Shown: positions 34,941 through 47,853 of the stretch, piece after piece | Layout of the letters: each line of letters opens with the position of its first letter | Numbering within the stretch: the stretch's first letter is position 1 | DNA from: Heterodera schachtii | Taxonomy: Eukaryota; Nematoda; Chromadorea; Rhabditida; Heteroderidae | DNA length: 64,000 bases | NCBI GenBank assembly: GCA_023374025.1 | Contig: SIJG01000091.1 | Coordinates: forward strand, 133,994 to 197,993 | Reading direction: 5' to 3' | The notes under the pieces: generated by a model | The model's input: the letters and a program-made list of their open reading frames with translations, nothing else | What the model was told of the DNA's origin: nothing | Databases searched by the model: none | Made by a program: the position numbers and the translations under genes

Positions 34941-37900
34941 TATATATATGGATCAGGGATTGAAGCGATTGTCGATTTCCAAATTTAATTTTATACCTTC
35001 AAATTCCGGTCGCCGGTTCTCGGTTAAGAGGCCTTGAATTCAGGGTTTTTGTTTAATTCTCGATTTTTTTTGGCCTTGGATTTCGACTCCGATTCCCGAA
35101 ACTCACATCCCTGGTTTACATAGGTGACATCACTTCACATTTTGAAAATTGTAATGATACACTATTTAAGTATAATAATGAAAAAAAAAACAATCACGGG
35201 AAGCCATTAATTGCAGGTGCATAAAAAATACCCAAATGAGGATTTCTTAAAACAGAGCCGGTGATGGCTTTATTTAATAATTGGTTATTTCGTATAAAAT
35301 TTTCGTCAATTTCGTTTTTTTACTATAAATTTAATGCATGTACATAATTTTGACAAAATAAATTTTAGTAAAAAATGTAATTATTTTTTCCGGAATTTCA
35401 TTTTATTTATTTTTATTTTTTTGGTTTTATCCAACCCAACGGGCTTTATGTTATTTTTGGCTAATTTGTGATTAACCTTACATATGATTTTACAAGCTTA
35501 AATAAATGACCAAAAATGTTATTGTATTGTGTTGTAAATAAATAATTTGTGCCAAATTTATTTTGCCGTGGGTGAAGCGGATTGATCCATACATAAAATT
35601 AATGCCACAGCAAATGTCATGCAATAAACAGCACAACACAAACAAATTTATTCTTATTTCAATATAATCTTATATTTATTATTTTATTTTACTCGCCAAA
35701 ATAATAAATTTTGCCCTTTTTTTGCACTTTAAAATGGGGGAAAATAGACAAAAAGCAATTTTGTTTTTAATGGCGAACAGTCAAAATGCCAGAAATGCCA
35801 AAGCAGCGTCACTAATGAATGGGCGGGGAGGGGCGCCTGGCATACGCACTTTTGTGTTTGACTCACTCATTTTGCCGCGCCGACGGATGTCTCCCGCCCC
35901 CCGCCCCCGTGCCGTGCTCAATTCATTAGCAAATATGTGCGCGAAATTTTATCTTATTTGCTAATTACGGTGTTCCCCCCCCCCCACCCTGCGGGAACAG
36001 CAGGCAAACATTGTTGTTACGGTGCTTTTTGTCGCTGTGGTGTCATGTGGTTACGGTACTTATTTTTTTGGCCCGCGGCGATGGCAATTGTGCCCTCATC
36101 AGACGCACCGAACGGCGCCGCCGGCGGCGGATGTCCTCAAACAAATTTACATGCTCTAATGATATGTAACATAATAATATTTGTTTTTCGATGTGTGAAT
36201 TAATGCGTGTGAATGCGCTGTGCCGTTTTTAGTTTCTGTTGTGCTGTACGCAATTAATTAGTAATTATTGTGTGTGTGTACGTTGTGCCAATTTTTTTTT
36301 TGTTGTTGTTCCGCGCACTAATGAACTCACCGCGAACGGATGCCATCGTCCGTGACGCCTCCTACTGCTGGGGAGGGGGGGAGGATGGCATTTTCGTCAA
36401 ATTACTGTGGTGTGAATGGCATTTCCGTCAAATTTGTGATACGGTGGTGAGGTTCGGTCCTACATAAGGCGGCGCTGCTAATGTAAGCGCCAGCAAATTG
36501 TACTGCTGTTTGTGAGTGGATGCCAAAACATTGCTAATTGCCCTAAATAGAGATAAAGCGGGGTCATATGCTGCGATGGGGGGGGGGGGGGGGGTCAGTT
36601 CCGTTCCGTAAGTTCAAAATCCCATGCCAATTCAGTGCATTTTTCATTCCCAATTAATATGTACAAAATCTATACATGTTGTTTTAGAAGCGAATAATCC
36701 AAGCAATTAGGTAATTGTTAAGCGATTAAACAACTCTTTAAGAAAAGTTGCAAGATGAAAACCTAAAAATACATATTTAATATTTTGAATGTTTGAGAAA
36801 CTTTATGTTTTGGATTGGCTAATATAGCAAGTTAAATGCTTTTCGAATACTAACCCAATTTTCGTTGGTTTTTGTCAACAAAATTCTTATTGATGCTCAA
36901 TAATGGACTGAATTGGCAGGACGGAAAGACCTCCAAAAATTTCAATTTTTTTGTTTTGCCGACTTATATTTTGAGTGCCCGATTGGACACCAAGACAAAA
37001 AAAAAAGACGAAAATTGCCCGATTTTCTGGCACTTGATTTTGCCACAAAACAGTACCATAAGCAGAAGAAGATTTTGGGAAGAAAGCGAAGATGTACGGT
37101 ACATTTGTATAATTGCATTTTATTTTTTATTTTTTGTCTTGTAATACGAAAATGGAAAATTGGCCATGAAAAATATGGGAAATTGCACAACATTCACTAT
37201 ATCAAGAACAAAAAGTCGGTTCATCGATTTTCGAGTTAATTATAGGGAAAAATATGGTCAAATACAATACATACTCAAGAACTAAATGCTCTCTCTATAA
37301 ATCAATTTTTTATCGAAATTCAAAAAATTCCAATTTTTGCCAAAATAAGAAGCTGAACAATTTTTTGCTCTACGAAAGCATTTTTTGATATTTTGATTTT
37401 GGAGGATTTTTTTAAAGCTACGGTACTACAGTACGCTCAAGAACAGCGCGCCGAATTTTCCATTATTCATAAAAAATAGGGAAAACAATAAATAACAAAA
37501 GTAAATTCTTATTTATTTAAAAAATCGAAAAAATTTTTTGGAATTCCGGAAGTTTTTTAAGACCTCTGGTCCCACCAATAGATGAAAAACAAATACGGAA
37601 TCGAAAGGAATTCTATGGAAAATTTCCTACTGTAATTGCGCAAGAAAAAATTGTGCCGCCGTCACAAAAATGATTAGCCTGATAATGATGATGCACTTTT
37701 TGTTAAATTCTCTGAAAAAAATATTACAAAAGCGCGCACTTTTTTCAGTTTTGCGCACCAAACAGCAATGACGGCACGGCACATTTTCTCGGTATTGTGC
37801 CCTGCCCCACTACGGCATTGTTGGCAAAATGAAGACAAATTAATTTGAAATTGGCATTAAAAAATTTTTGCCCCGACGGGGGCTAGCCAATTGGGATTTG

Positions 37901-38538
37901 TCGGCAAAGATCGGACGGGCGAATTAAAATTTGTGACGAAAAACATTCATTTGGTGGTGCCATGTACAATTGAACCCCTCGGGCGACAGGGAAACCACGA
38001 CGGCACTTTCTTCAGCGATGGCATTCTTCTTTGTGTGCCCCCATTGTTATGGCTTAATGAATGGCACAGTTTGGGCTGCTGTTATGGGATAATCCGCGCG
38101 GAAATTATTTCAACCAGCCGCCGGCCGGCTGGCAGCAGCAGCCCGGCGCCGTTTGACGACAATTGTAATGATGATGACGATAATCCGTCATGGGGCACCC
38201 AACCCCACGGGCGGCGGAAATTTGTTTCTTCGGCACCGGAGGGGACGGCACAGTGCCACGAGAATTGGTGGGGGGGGGCGGAATGGGTTAATCGGGAATA
38301 AGTAAAAGTTAAAAAATTAGAGAGGCTTATGAAAACAAAAACAACAGCTGGAAAACGATATCCGGACAATCCGTCAGAGTGGACAATCTGTCCGTAAATT
38401 TTTATTTTTTGGTCATTATTGTGAAAATGTTTGTTTGAGAACATTCCAAGGAAATAATTTATTTAAAAAATTATTATTTTGAGAACTTTTATAAGATTTT
38501 CATTACATAATAATAATAATAAAATGAATTTATTATTA
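34941..38538. other. Intergenic stretch, no supported gene
   Basis: Frames at 35722-35964, 35937-36203, 36872-37239 and 37891-38301 have no recognisable domains; the last opens with ATT, not ATG. A 17-base G run lies at 36578-36594. Confidence 0.5.
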
Positions 38539-38650
38539 AAGCTCGGCCTGGACCTGGGCCCACGCCTGGGTTTTTCCTGGACACAGGTCCAGGACCAGGC
38601 TTTTTTTCGGCAACCTGGGTTTTCCTCCATGAAATCCAGGTCCAGGTTCA
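38539..38650. repeat. Dispersed CCTGG/CCAGG palindromic repeat, copy 1
   Basis: GCCTGGACCTGGGCCC at 38547 faces ATCCAGGTCCAGG near 38634, with CCTGGACACAGGTCCAGG between. A second copy lies at 54745-54845 in a tyrosinase intron. Likely a short interspersed or foldback element. Confidence 0.6.
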
Positions 38651-41600
38651 AAATACTGAGCTCTAATTATTATGAATAAAATTAAAAGTATTTAGAAGGG
38701 GGATGAGAAGCCTTGGGATAATAAAAAAAAGTATGAAATTGGTAAGGACCATGAGAAATGAAAAAAAAATTGAAAAATATTTAAAATTCTGTGAGTTGTT
38801 AGTTAGAAGAGGAATTTAAAAAAAATTCATTTAAATATCTTAAAAAAAGAAAATAAAAAATCCCAACTTTTTAAAATATAGAAAAAAAAGAGAAATTGCA
38901 TACAATGCTGCATTTCTCAAAACTTAGCACACAAAAAGTGATCATTAGCTATTTTAGACACATTTTTTCTTAACAAATTTTATCCTAATTTGCAGAAAAT
39001 GATAACGAAAAATAGGGATTTTTGCTCAATGTTGAATTATTAGAAATTATCAGTTTTTGCTTATCTGTTTTAAATTTTTGAGGTAACAAATCCGGGACAA
39101 GAATGGCTCTCGAGCCTGAGATGATAAAATGCCGAGAATTTCTCGACTCAAAAACCGAGAATCCCAAGCATCGCTAACCCATCATCATATTAAGCTCCTA
39201 TTCATTTTAAATTAGAAATTTATTAAAATATTTGAAAATTATTCTTCATGTAAACTGTCTGGAATAAAGATTTTAACGGATTGTCATCTTATTTAGCAAA
39301 ATATTTTTGTTCAATAAAAATTATTATTGTGCATTTATATATACTAATTACGAATATCTACCAATTAACACAATAAAAATATATAGATGAAAATTTTTCA
39401 TAATTTTTTAAAAAATGAAAAAAATTAAATTTACTTCCTTTCCGGTTAAAATTCTCTTTTTTTTTGCCAAATTTGGTCAGGCAAACAAAAATTCACATAC
39501 AAAATGCCTTTTATGGGGATAACTATTTTTAAAAAACCAATTAACACCGCACTAAATTCTGTACTTTAGGCCTATTTGGCCAATTTTGGCTGTTTTTAGT
39601 TTGTTAAAAATTTCATTCGGCACAAAAATTTCTCGAAAATCTAAAAATTAAAAAAAATAATTTTCTATTAGATCTTATAAAATTGTCAAAATGAATGTCT
39701 TTTAATTAAAATCCATCTCCCCCCCCCCTCAAATTTTTCCATTTTTTTTTTGCCCCAAATTGGCCAGAGGCAAACACATACATTCACACACAAAATGCCT
39801 TTTGTGGAGGGATTTTGCCTGCCACGGGGGAAGGGATTAAGCCGTAAACTTTTCGTTGAAGCCAACAACATATTGCGCGAAAATGCCATTTATTAAAACA
39901 TTTGGGGCGGCTTTTGCCCGGTGCCAATTGACGTAACACCAAAACCATTAACACTCAGTTCGCTCGCTGCTGGTCGGAAGCGACAAATACACACATTGAG
40001 CAGCTATGAATGTGGAAAAGCCAATTTTCTTGTGAGGGTTTCCCACAAATATCGTAGCCACTTGTCCCCTCCCCCCCCCCCCCCCTCAGCAGTAAGCCTC
40101 GGAATTTTAAATGTTTCAGAGAAATAAAAAAAAAAATTTTTGCGTAAGAGTGGGTTTTGGGATATATAGAAAGGCCATATATTTTAAGCGATTAGCTTTT
40201 TGATGATTTTTATGTGGATTTGAAATTAAATGGGTAAATATTTTGTAAATAAATCATTTAGCTGACTTTGATAGAGCCTTTAAAAATCACAAACTTAACT
40301 TCCTGGTTCTTAAATATCGTAGCCTCACACAAGAAGCCTCGGAATTTTAAATGTTTTCGAGAATTTTTTAATTTTTTTTTTTTTTTGATAAGCGTGGCTT
40401 TGTGACTGAATGCCAATCATTCTGATTGGTACTAATCTTTAAAAAACAATAAACAAAAACTAAAATAAAACCGGGAGTCTCGCAAAATGGTGGGTTGGGA
40501 GGGGATAAAAGGGGGTCAAAGAATGAAGTGATCAGCCAGCCGACCGGACTGATCCGAACCCTAAAAACTGTAAAATAAAAAAGAAAAATAAATGATTTAG
40601 AAAATCAAGAAGGCATTGAAAACTATGGCACGCTTAAAGTGATCACGAGCCGATTGGAATAATCCTATCCTAAATGAATTGCAAAAATAAATACATAAAC
40701 ATAAAATAAAATGATGGACGGAGGGGGGTGGCACAATGGCACTAACACGGGCACCGACTGAACTGATCAGTCAGCCGGGGCGCCGACCGTTAGCACCAGC
40801 CGCATGGGCCAACACTCGCCAAATTCCCTGGGGAGAGATCTATTTGGCCAAGCTGCTGCTGATATGTGCTGCTGGTGATGACCACCGCGAGAATGCTCCA
40901 CACTCTCGGGAAATGCTGTGCTGTTTGCCAGCTGATTTTCATGTTTTTGTTTGCTTGTGCTTGGTACCAGCTGCTGCTGCCTGCTGCGGCTGCTGGTGGT
41001 GCTGCTACAGCTTGGCACCGGCTGTCCCCAATTTTTCTTCACGCGGGGGTTGGGGGTCGTCCTGCTGCTCCTCCTCGTCCTCATCCTTGTTGGAAGAAGA
41101 AATGACGGAAGAAAGCCCAAGGGTGGCGGAAGAAGAAGTGATCCGTCCGTCGTCGTCCCGTCCTCCCCCGCCCGCCCTGTCGTCAAACGCAAACAAACAA
41201 GCGGCTGGTAGGAGATGGGGCGGGAGTTGGTCTGGCGGTGGTTGAGGTGGTCGGCCTCCCGGCTGGCACTAAAATACACGTCGCCCCCCCCCCCCGCCGG
41301 GGGCGTATTTTGCTCTCCCACAAAAAAGGAGGAGCAAATCCTTGTGCGGCGTAACAATTTGTGTCTGTGTTATCATCGCCGCTTATCACTTAATCATTAT
41401 CATTAGCATTGTTCTTATTATTATTATGATTATTATTAATTATTATGATGCTTTAATGACTCTTCTGCTGCTTTCAGTTGCTCCTGCCGATGATTTTGTG
41501 AATTGTGTGTGGTATTTGTGATAAAATGATAAGATAAAAGAGTAAAGTGCTGCTCATCTGTTTTTGTTGTTGTGCTGCTGCTGCTGTTGTACACATTACA

Positions 41601-42672
41601 GCTGATTGACTGTTGTCGAGGAAGTGTACGAAAAATGAATTGTGCAATTTCAACGAATTTTTATAAAATATTTTTTTTATTTTATCAGAGGAGGAATTAA
41701 ATTTAAAAATCAAATTTAAAATATTTTCCAAAAAGAAATGCATAAATAAAATTAGAATTTATTTTCTTGAATGCAAAAATCGTTCTTAAAGTTTTATTCT
41801 GTTCTGGAATCTGTAGTAATGTCGTTGAAAAAAAAAACAATTTGCTCATGGAGTTCGGGATTTCCGTTTTTTTTTTGTCATTAAATAAAAATCAAATTGG
41901 TTTTTTACCGAGCTAATTTATAAATTATAATTTACAACAATTGCAATAGTTTTGAATTTCTTAAAGGTTTTATTATTTTCCTTGAAAATTTCGTCTCAAT
42001 TGTCCTTGAAATTTACAAAAATTTTTATAAATTAAGTGCACTAAAATAAGAGTAAAGCAAAGTTCGAGAGTTATTAATGGATTGAACGGGAGGAGGCGAG
42101 CATTTCTGAAGTTTTGAACAGGAACGGAAATGGCACATGCCAAAATTGGAAGAAATGCCAATGTAAACAAACAAACGGAGACCCAAGTTAATTTGACATT
42201 AAATTTTGGAAAAAAACAAGAAAACAAATTAGGAAAAAAATTTTTAAAAATGAAATCACTTCTAAAATCGCCGTGGCATTTCGACCAGAAAATTGCGAAG
42301 CAATAGCCTTAAGCTTATTTGGAATCCGATTTTTCTACAACATTTATCACCAATCAACCATTTTAAATGCTGAACAAATTCTTTATTATTAAAAAAAAAT
42401 TTTACTAAGGCGCTGAAAATTCTTAATTTTTCTTATAAAATTTCGAATTTTTTAGTATCATAAATTAAATTGTTTCCAATTTTTTTCTAAAACTAAAAAG
42501 TTTTCTGTTTTTTTTCTAAATTAAATTGTTGCACATTTTCTTAAAATAAAATAAAAATTCTTTTAATTTTCCCTATAGTAAAATTTTCAAAAAACTAAAT
42601 TTTTAAAGTTTTAACCTAGTTTTTTCTACGCTAACAAAAAAATCTCAATTTTTTTTTGTTGGCCCTAAAAGA
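38651..42672. other. Intergenic stretch with a GC-rich island, no supported gene
   Basis: 40736-41400 is GC-rich with CTGCTG, CCTCGTCCTC and C runs and is open in several frames on both strands (169 residues plus, 196 residues minus), a sign of composition rather than of a gene. No splice-linked extension was found on either strand. Confidence 0.45.
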
Positions 42673-42960
42673 ATGGACACACACAACACAAATACAATAG
42701 GCGCCGCGGGGGGAGTGGGCGCGGCGCATTGTGGCGCCGGCGGTGGCGGTGGCAGGCCGTGTCCTCCGCCGCCCGTCCGCCGCGTCCGGCGCCGATGCGG
42801 AAGAATTTGGCGCCCGCCGCCACTCATTCGCCGCCTCCGTCGGATGATCACCGACAGACAGCACAGAAAGGAGGAAGCGAGTTGATTGTTGAGCAAACAA
42901 AAAGTATGGGTGGCACAAAACGGAAGAAGAAAAGGCGGAGAAAAATAAAAAAATCGGTGA
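42673..42960 (+). CDS. Possible isolated basic exon (weak)
   Basis: A GC-rich block in AT-rich surroundings is open in two plus-strand frames. One begins ATGGACACACACAAC (70 codons). The other ends in a Lys/Arg-rich tail followed by a GTGAGG donor-like site at 42956. No partner exons or domain were found, so this may be a compositional island. Confidence 0.15.
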
Positions 42961-42974
42961 GGGGGTTGGGGAAT

Positions 42975-43095
42975 TTTCGAAAAAAATGGAAGAATTTTTA
43001 GAAAAATGGAAGAATTTTTAGAAAAATGGAAGAATTTTTAGAAAAATGAAAGAATTTTTTAGGAAAAAATGAAAGAATTTTTTAGGAAAAATGAA
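42975..43095. repeat. ~20-bp minisatellite (GAAAAATGGAAGAATTTTTA)
   Basis: About five direct copies of a 20-bp unit, the later ones expanded by one or two bases. Confidence 0.88.
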
Positions 43096-43803
43096 AATTC
43101 TTATTTAATAACTTAATAACAATATGAAATAAGGCAGAAATTTCGCACCGGAACAATGGAAAAATGTAAATAATAATTTTTTTTTATTGAAATTTGGATT
43201 TAATTTTTTCAAAATGTTGCACCCATTTTCGAGGAACTATGGACAAAAAAGTAAAAAATTATTTTTAATATAAAAAATTTTTTTTTTTTTACTTTTGGAC
43301 ACGCATAGAGAGAGCTTCGTATAACAGAGAAAACTTGTACTTAAATATTTTAAATTTAAAAACAAGTAAAATATTTATTTGGTTTTTTAAAACAAAAAAT
43401 TTGCAAAAAAAAAAAAATTTGCAAAAATTTCATTTATTTATTTTTTGAAAACCTTCTATTTTTTGTGAACGAATTGCCATTAACCCATTAGAGAACATTA
43501 TGACTATTGAAAGATGATTACAATGCCAAATTATGTTGATTTTTGCTAGGGCATAAAAAATTTGTACGCTACACGAAAAAATGTACCTACTGGTTTAATT
43601 TTTTGTTTTGTTTATTACGCAATTTTGGTTTTTTAAATTAAAATCTATCCACATTTTTTTAGCAAATGAGTGAGCAGATTTCCACATTTTACGATATTAT
43701 TTAATTATTACTTCAGACAAAATCCCGACCCTTACAGCGTCAAAAAATGCTTCAAAAATTAGGATGACTTTACGGCATAAAGCAAAAAATTTCTGCATAA
43801 ATA

Positions 43804-43977
43804 CTTAGGGTGTAACATAAGTTTCCGCACAACTTTTTTAAAGAAATTTTTCAACAAAGCAATAATAATGATTCGAAATACACGCCATTATTATTGATAA
43901 TGAGTTTGCTATTACGGGGTTATGAATTTTTGAATTAGGCAGACAAAATTGTGCGGAAACTTATATTACATTCTAAG
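43804..43977. mobile_element. Tc1/mariner-type MITE (174 bp)
   Basis: The left end CTTAGGGTGTAACATAAG and the complement of the right end CTTAGAATGTAATATAAG continue into TTTCCGCACAA on both sides, a 29-bp terminal inverted repeat with 26 matches. The element is flanked by TA on each side (43802-43803, 43978-43979), the target duplication expected of the Tc1/mariner superfamily. No transposase is present, so it must have been moved in trans. Confidence 0.85.
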
Positions 43978-44696
43978 TAAATTTTTTTTTATTCCATGGC
44001 GCCAAAAAAAGTTTTTTCCAAAAATGTTAGGGATAAAAATTTTTATAACTCGGCCTATTAGAGGCACATTTATTTACCCGAGAGCTTAGAATTGGGGAAA
44101 ATGGCGTAATGATGTGCCAAATTTAAGCTTCCGTAAAAGGGCACCCACCCACACACAAAATAAAACAAAACTCTTTTCTGGTTTTTGCGATGAATGAAGC
44201 GAAGCACCTCCATGGTAATTAGGAAAGAGTTTTGTGCCAGATTTGTTGGCACCAAAACAAAAATGCCAAAATTGGACGGCAAAGACCACAATTAATTGGG
44301 GGGCAAATGAAGCCAACCCATACAAAGGCAAAAACAATTGGGGAAAAAGGGATGACATTTGGCACAAAAATAAATACCAAAAATAGTTTAAGTAGAAGTA
44401 ATTAATTAATTTAGAACAGAAAAACAATGGTATGTAACAATGCTTTTTATTTAAAAACTATGTGAAAAATAACATATTTTATCTTTAATTTAAATTAATA
44501 TTTTGATTTTTTTTTTGTTAAAAACGAGAAAACATTTATCCAAAAATAAATACCAAATACAGTTTAAGTATAATCAATGAATTTATAAAGAAAAACAATG
44601 TTATGTATTAATTCATTTTAAAATATATTTAAATTTTAATTAAAAATATTATTTTGGATGATTTTTTTTAATTTAAAGGGAAAAAGGAGTAGGAGT

Positions 44697-45080
44697 CGTT
44701 TCGGCGCCCACGTTTCGGCGCCCACGTTTCGGCCGCCGCCCTAGTTTTTGGACTATAACTTTTTTGATTGTCAACCAAATCTAACAATCTTGGTATCATT
44801 CGGACGCTTATCATGTTTGGAAACTCTTTCTAAGCTATTGCTCGGCGATTAGACAATTATCAAAAAAGTATAACATGAAAATTGCAAAAAGGGTCGAAAT
44901 TTTTGAAATTTTTTCTTTATAACTTTTTTTTACAGGCTAGTTAATTTTTTCACTTTTTGTAAGGCTAATAGAGCATGTGAAGGGCTTTCGAATGATACTA
45001 AGAATGTTAGATTTGGTTGACAAAGAAAAAAGTTATAGTCCAAAAACTAGTGCTGGCGCCGAACCGTGGGCGCCGAAACG
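44697..45080. mobile_element. Foldback element C (384 bp)
   Basis: CGTTTCGGCGCCCACG begins the left arm and, as complement, the right arm; arms pair through CTAGTTTTTGGACTATAACT and AACCAAATCTAACA. The left end has three direct GTTTCGGCGCCCAC copies. The asymmetric centre matches element B in the opposite orientation (for example CTAAGCTATTGCTYSGCGAT then TAGACAA). Termini differ from those of B. Confidence 0.9.
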
Positions 45081-45479
45081 GCCCTTTCCCGGAAAAAGAA
45101 ATGACATTTTGCCAAAACAAAATGCAAAAATATTTTTAGCATAAGTAAAAAATTTAGAATAGAAAAGAAATGTTAAGTAGGAATTAGTTTTTATTTAAAA
45201 TATATTTAAAACTTAAAAATTTAATTAATTAATATTTTAATTTGTTTTTTAAATGGTAAAAGATATTTTTGTTTAATTTTTTTTTGTGTACAAATGTTTT
45301 TCAATATTATTTTTTTAATTATTATTTTGTACTTTATTTTAAGTTTTTGTTTTGCACATTTTAATTAATATATGTTTTTTGCTGTATATTTCTCCAATTT
45401 TGCTCCCTCAACCTTCGCCCCAATCCCTCCCTCACTCCCCCTTCCAAAACTGGTCTTCCTCTCCTTCTTCTACTTCCTC

Positions 45480-46262
<783 letters not shown>

Positions 46263-46367
46263 TTCTATTTTCGTCGTTCTGTTCCGCCTTCCCCTTCAGC
46301 CTTCGGCGGTTGTCCCGTGACCAAAGGTCGGCCTGCGCCCGCGCCACCCCCCAAAAAAACGCGGCGC

Positions 46368-46374
46368 TATAAAA
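46368..46374 (+). promoter_or_regulatory. TATA-like box after the CT tract
   Basis: CGCTATAAAATGGGCG sits in a short GC-rich block between the CT tract and the small secreted-protein gene, ~550 bp before its ATG. A long pyrimidine tract plus TATA and a TTCACCACCATTC start-like site could be a promoter, but no transcript start can be shown. Confidence 0.3.
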
Positions 46375-46922
46375 TGGGCGTGCAAATCGCATCAAAAAGT
46401 GTCCGTTCCGCGCCAAAAATCGCTTCACCACCATTCATTCATCCGTCCTTTCATTCATTCGTTTATTCGTTCGGTTGTTCTTCCACCCCAATTTATTTTT
46501 CTGCAAAAAATTTCTGTGCCCTAAATTTTTGTAAAAAATTAAATAAAAGGGAAATGAACATTTATGTATTTCTTTTTGCTATGTATTTAATTAACCATAT
46601 TTATTTGTGGAATAAAATAAATTTTCAACTATTTTTTTATGTTTTATTTAAATTTTATGAATAAAATTTTAAATTAATGATGCCATTCTTTAATCCCAAA
46701 AATTCTCTATCAACTAAAAAAATTACAAAAAATTTACGAGGTTCAAAAAAAGATATGCAGCAAAATGTTAAAAATTACTTTTGAATAATTAAATGACTTA
46801 ATTCGCTTTGTATATTTTCTTCTTTTTAAAACATTTGTGGCTTTATTTAAAATTGATTAAAAAACCCAAAATTTATTTAAATAAATAATTAAACTTTAAT
46901 ACTTTATTAAAATTAATTTTCG

Positions 46923-47853
46923 ATGGTTCACAAATTCTTTTTGCTCGTCATATTGGCAATTTTGATCATTGGCACAATTGCTGAGGACGACGAATGTGCC
47001 GATGCTCCATCGCCTACAGTAAAATAAAATAAATTCAAATAAATTTATTTTTAAATTAATTTAGGCTCGTAAATATTGTGAACAGCTGCAGAGAAAAGCC
47101 AAACTGCAAAGAGTAATAATAATTTCTTTTTAAATATTAATAAACTTAAATTCAATTTAATTATTTTAAAAATTCGCTTTAATAATTTCAATTTATTTAT
47201 AAAAATAAAATAAAATTTCAACTAATATTCTTTATTATAACTTTCTTTTTAAGAAGCTTTGTACTGAAATGGAATAAATGATTTGCTTTTTATGAGGCTT
47301 TTTAATAAATCGTAAGCTTAGCTCCCCAAATGCCTCATTTTCAAATACCGTAATTTTTTTTTTTTTTTTTTTGCCAAATACGTAGACGAACCACATAAGC
47401 CTACCTTTGCTAATCAAAAAATAAATAAATAAATTGAATTTAGTGCACTTATAAATGACTTAGTAATAGTGATAACGATAATAAAATAATAAGTATTTTA
47501 AAATAAAACAATTAAATTATTTTGCATTTTTTGATTTTTTTAAAACTTAAGATAATTTTATACACTCCAAAATATTATTTCAATTTTATAAAAAAATATA
47601 TGAATAAATTCGAATTATTGCACTTATAATAGGCTAATGCTGCTTGATTTTTAATTATTTATTATATAAAATTATACAATTTTAGTTTTAAAAAACTCAA
47701 ATTTTTTATTTAAATTTCATTTATTAGAAACATTTTGCAAAAACTATGCCACATAAAAGGCCTCCGCCGCACGACAGCATGAGGGACACACGGAGCATCA
47801 CGCAAACTTTGGCATCGCAATCGGATGCCCAAGTGAATTGGCCATTTCACTGA
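46923..47853 (+). CDS. Small secreted protein sharing the tyrosinase N-terminal cassette
   Basis: Exons 46923-47018, 47065-47112 and 47728-47853 join in phase 0 to 89 residues. Residues 1-20 form a signal peptide (hydrophobic VILAILIIGTIA). Then EDDECADAP and KYCEQLQRK match the start of the two tyrosinases downstream (ENCENAPN...CEQLYR and NCASAPT...CEQLHR), including a donor right after the Gln/Ala-Arg that ends the cassette. The copper-binding exons are absent. Instead a third exon, richer in GC than its surroundings, gives a basic tail starting KHFAKTMPHKRPP and a stop. It may be a truncated tyrosinase duplicate or a new secreted peptide; the third exon is the least certain part. Confidence 0.55.

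Noticed and set aside
37891..38301. 136-codon frame
   Set aside because: Starts at ATT, no domain, no exon partners, spans mixed low-complexity sequence.
40767..41357. 196-codon minus-strand and 169-codon plus-strand frames
   Set aside because: Both strands open in the same GC-rich CTG/CTC-repeat island; starts are non-ATG on the minus strand and no conserved motif is visible.
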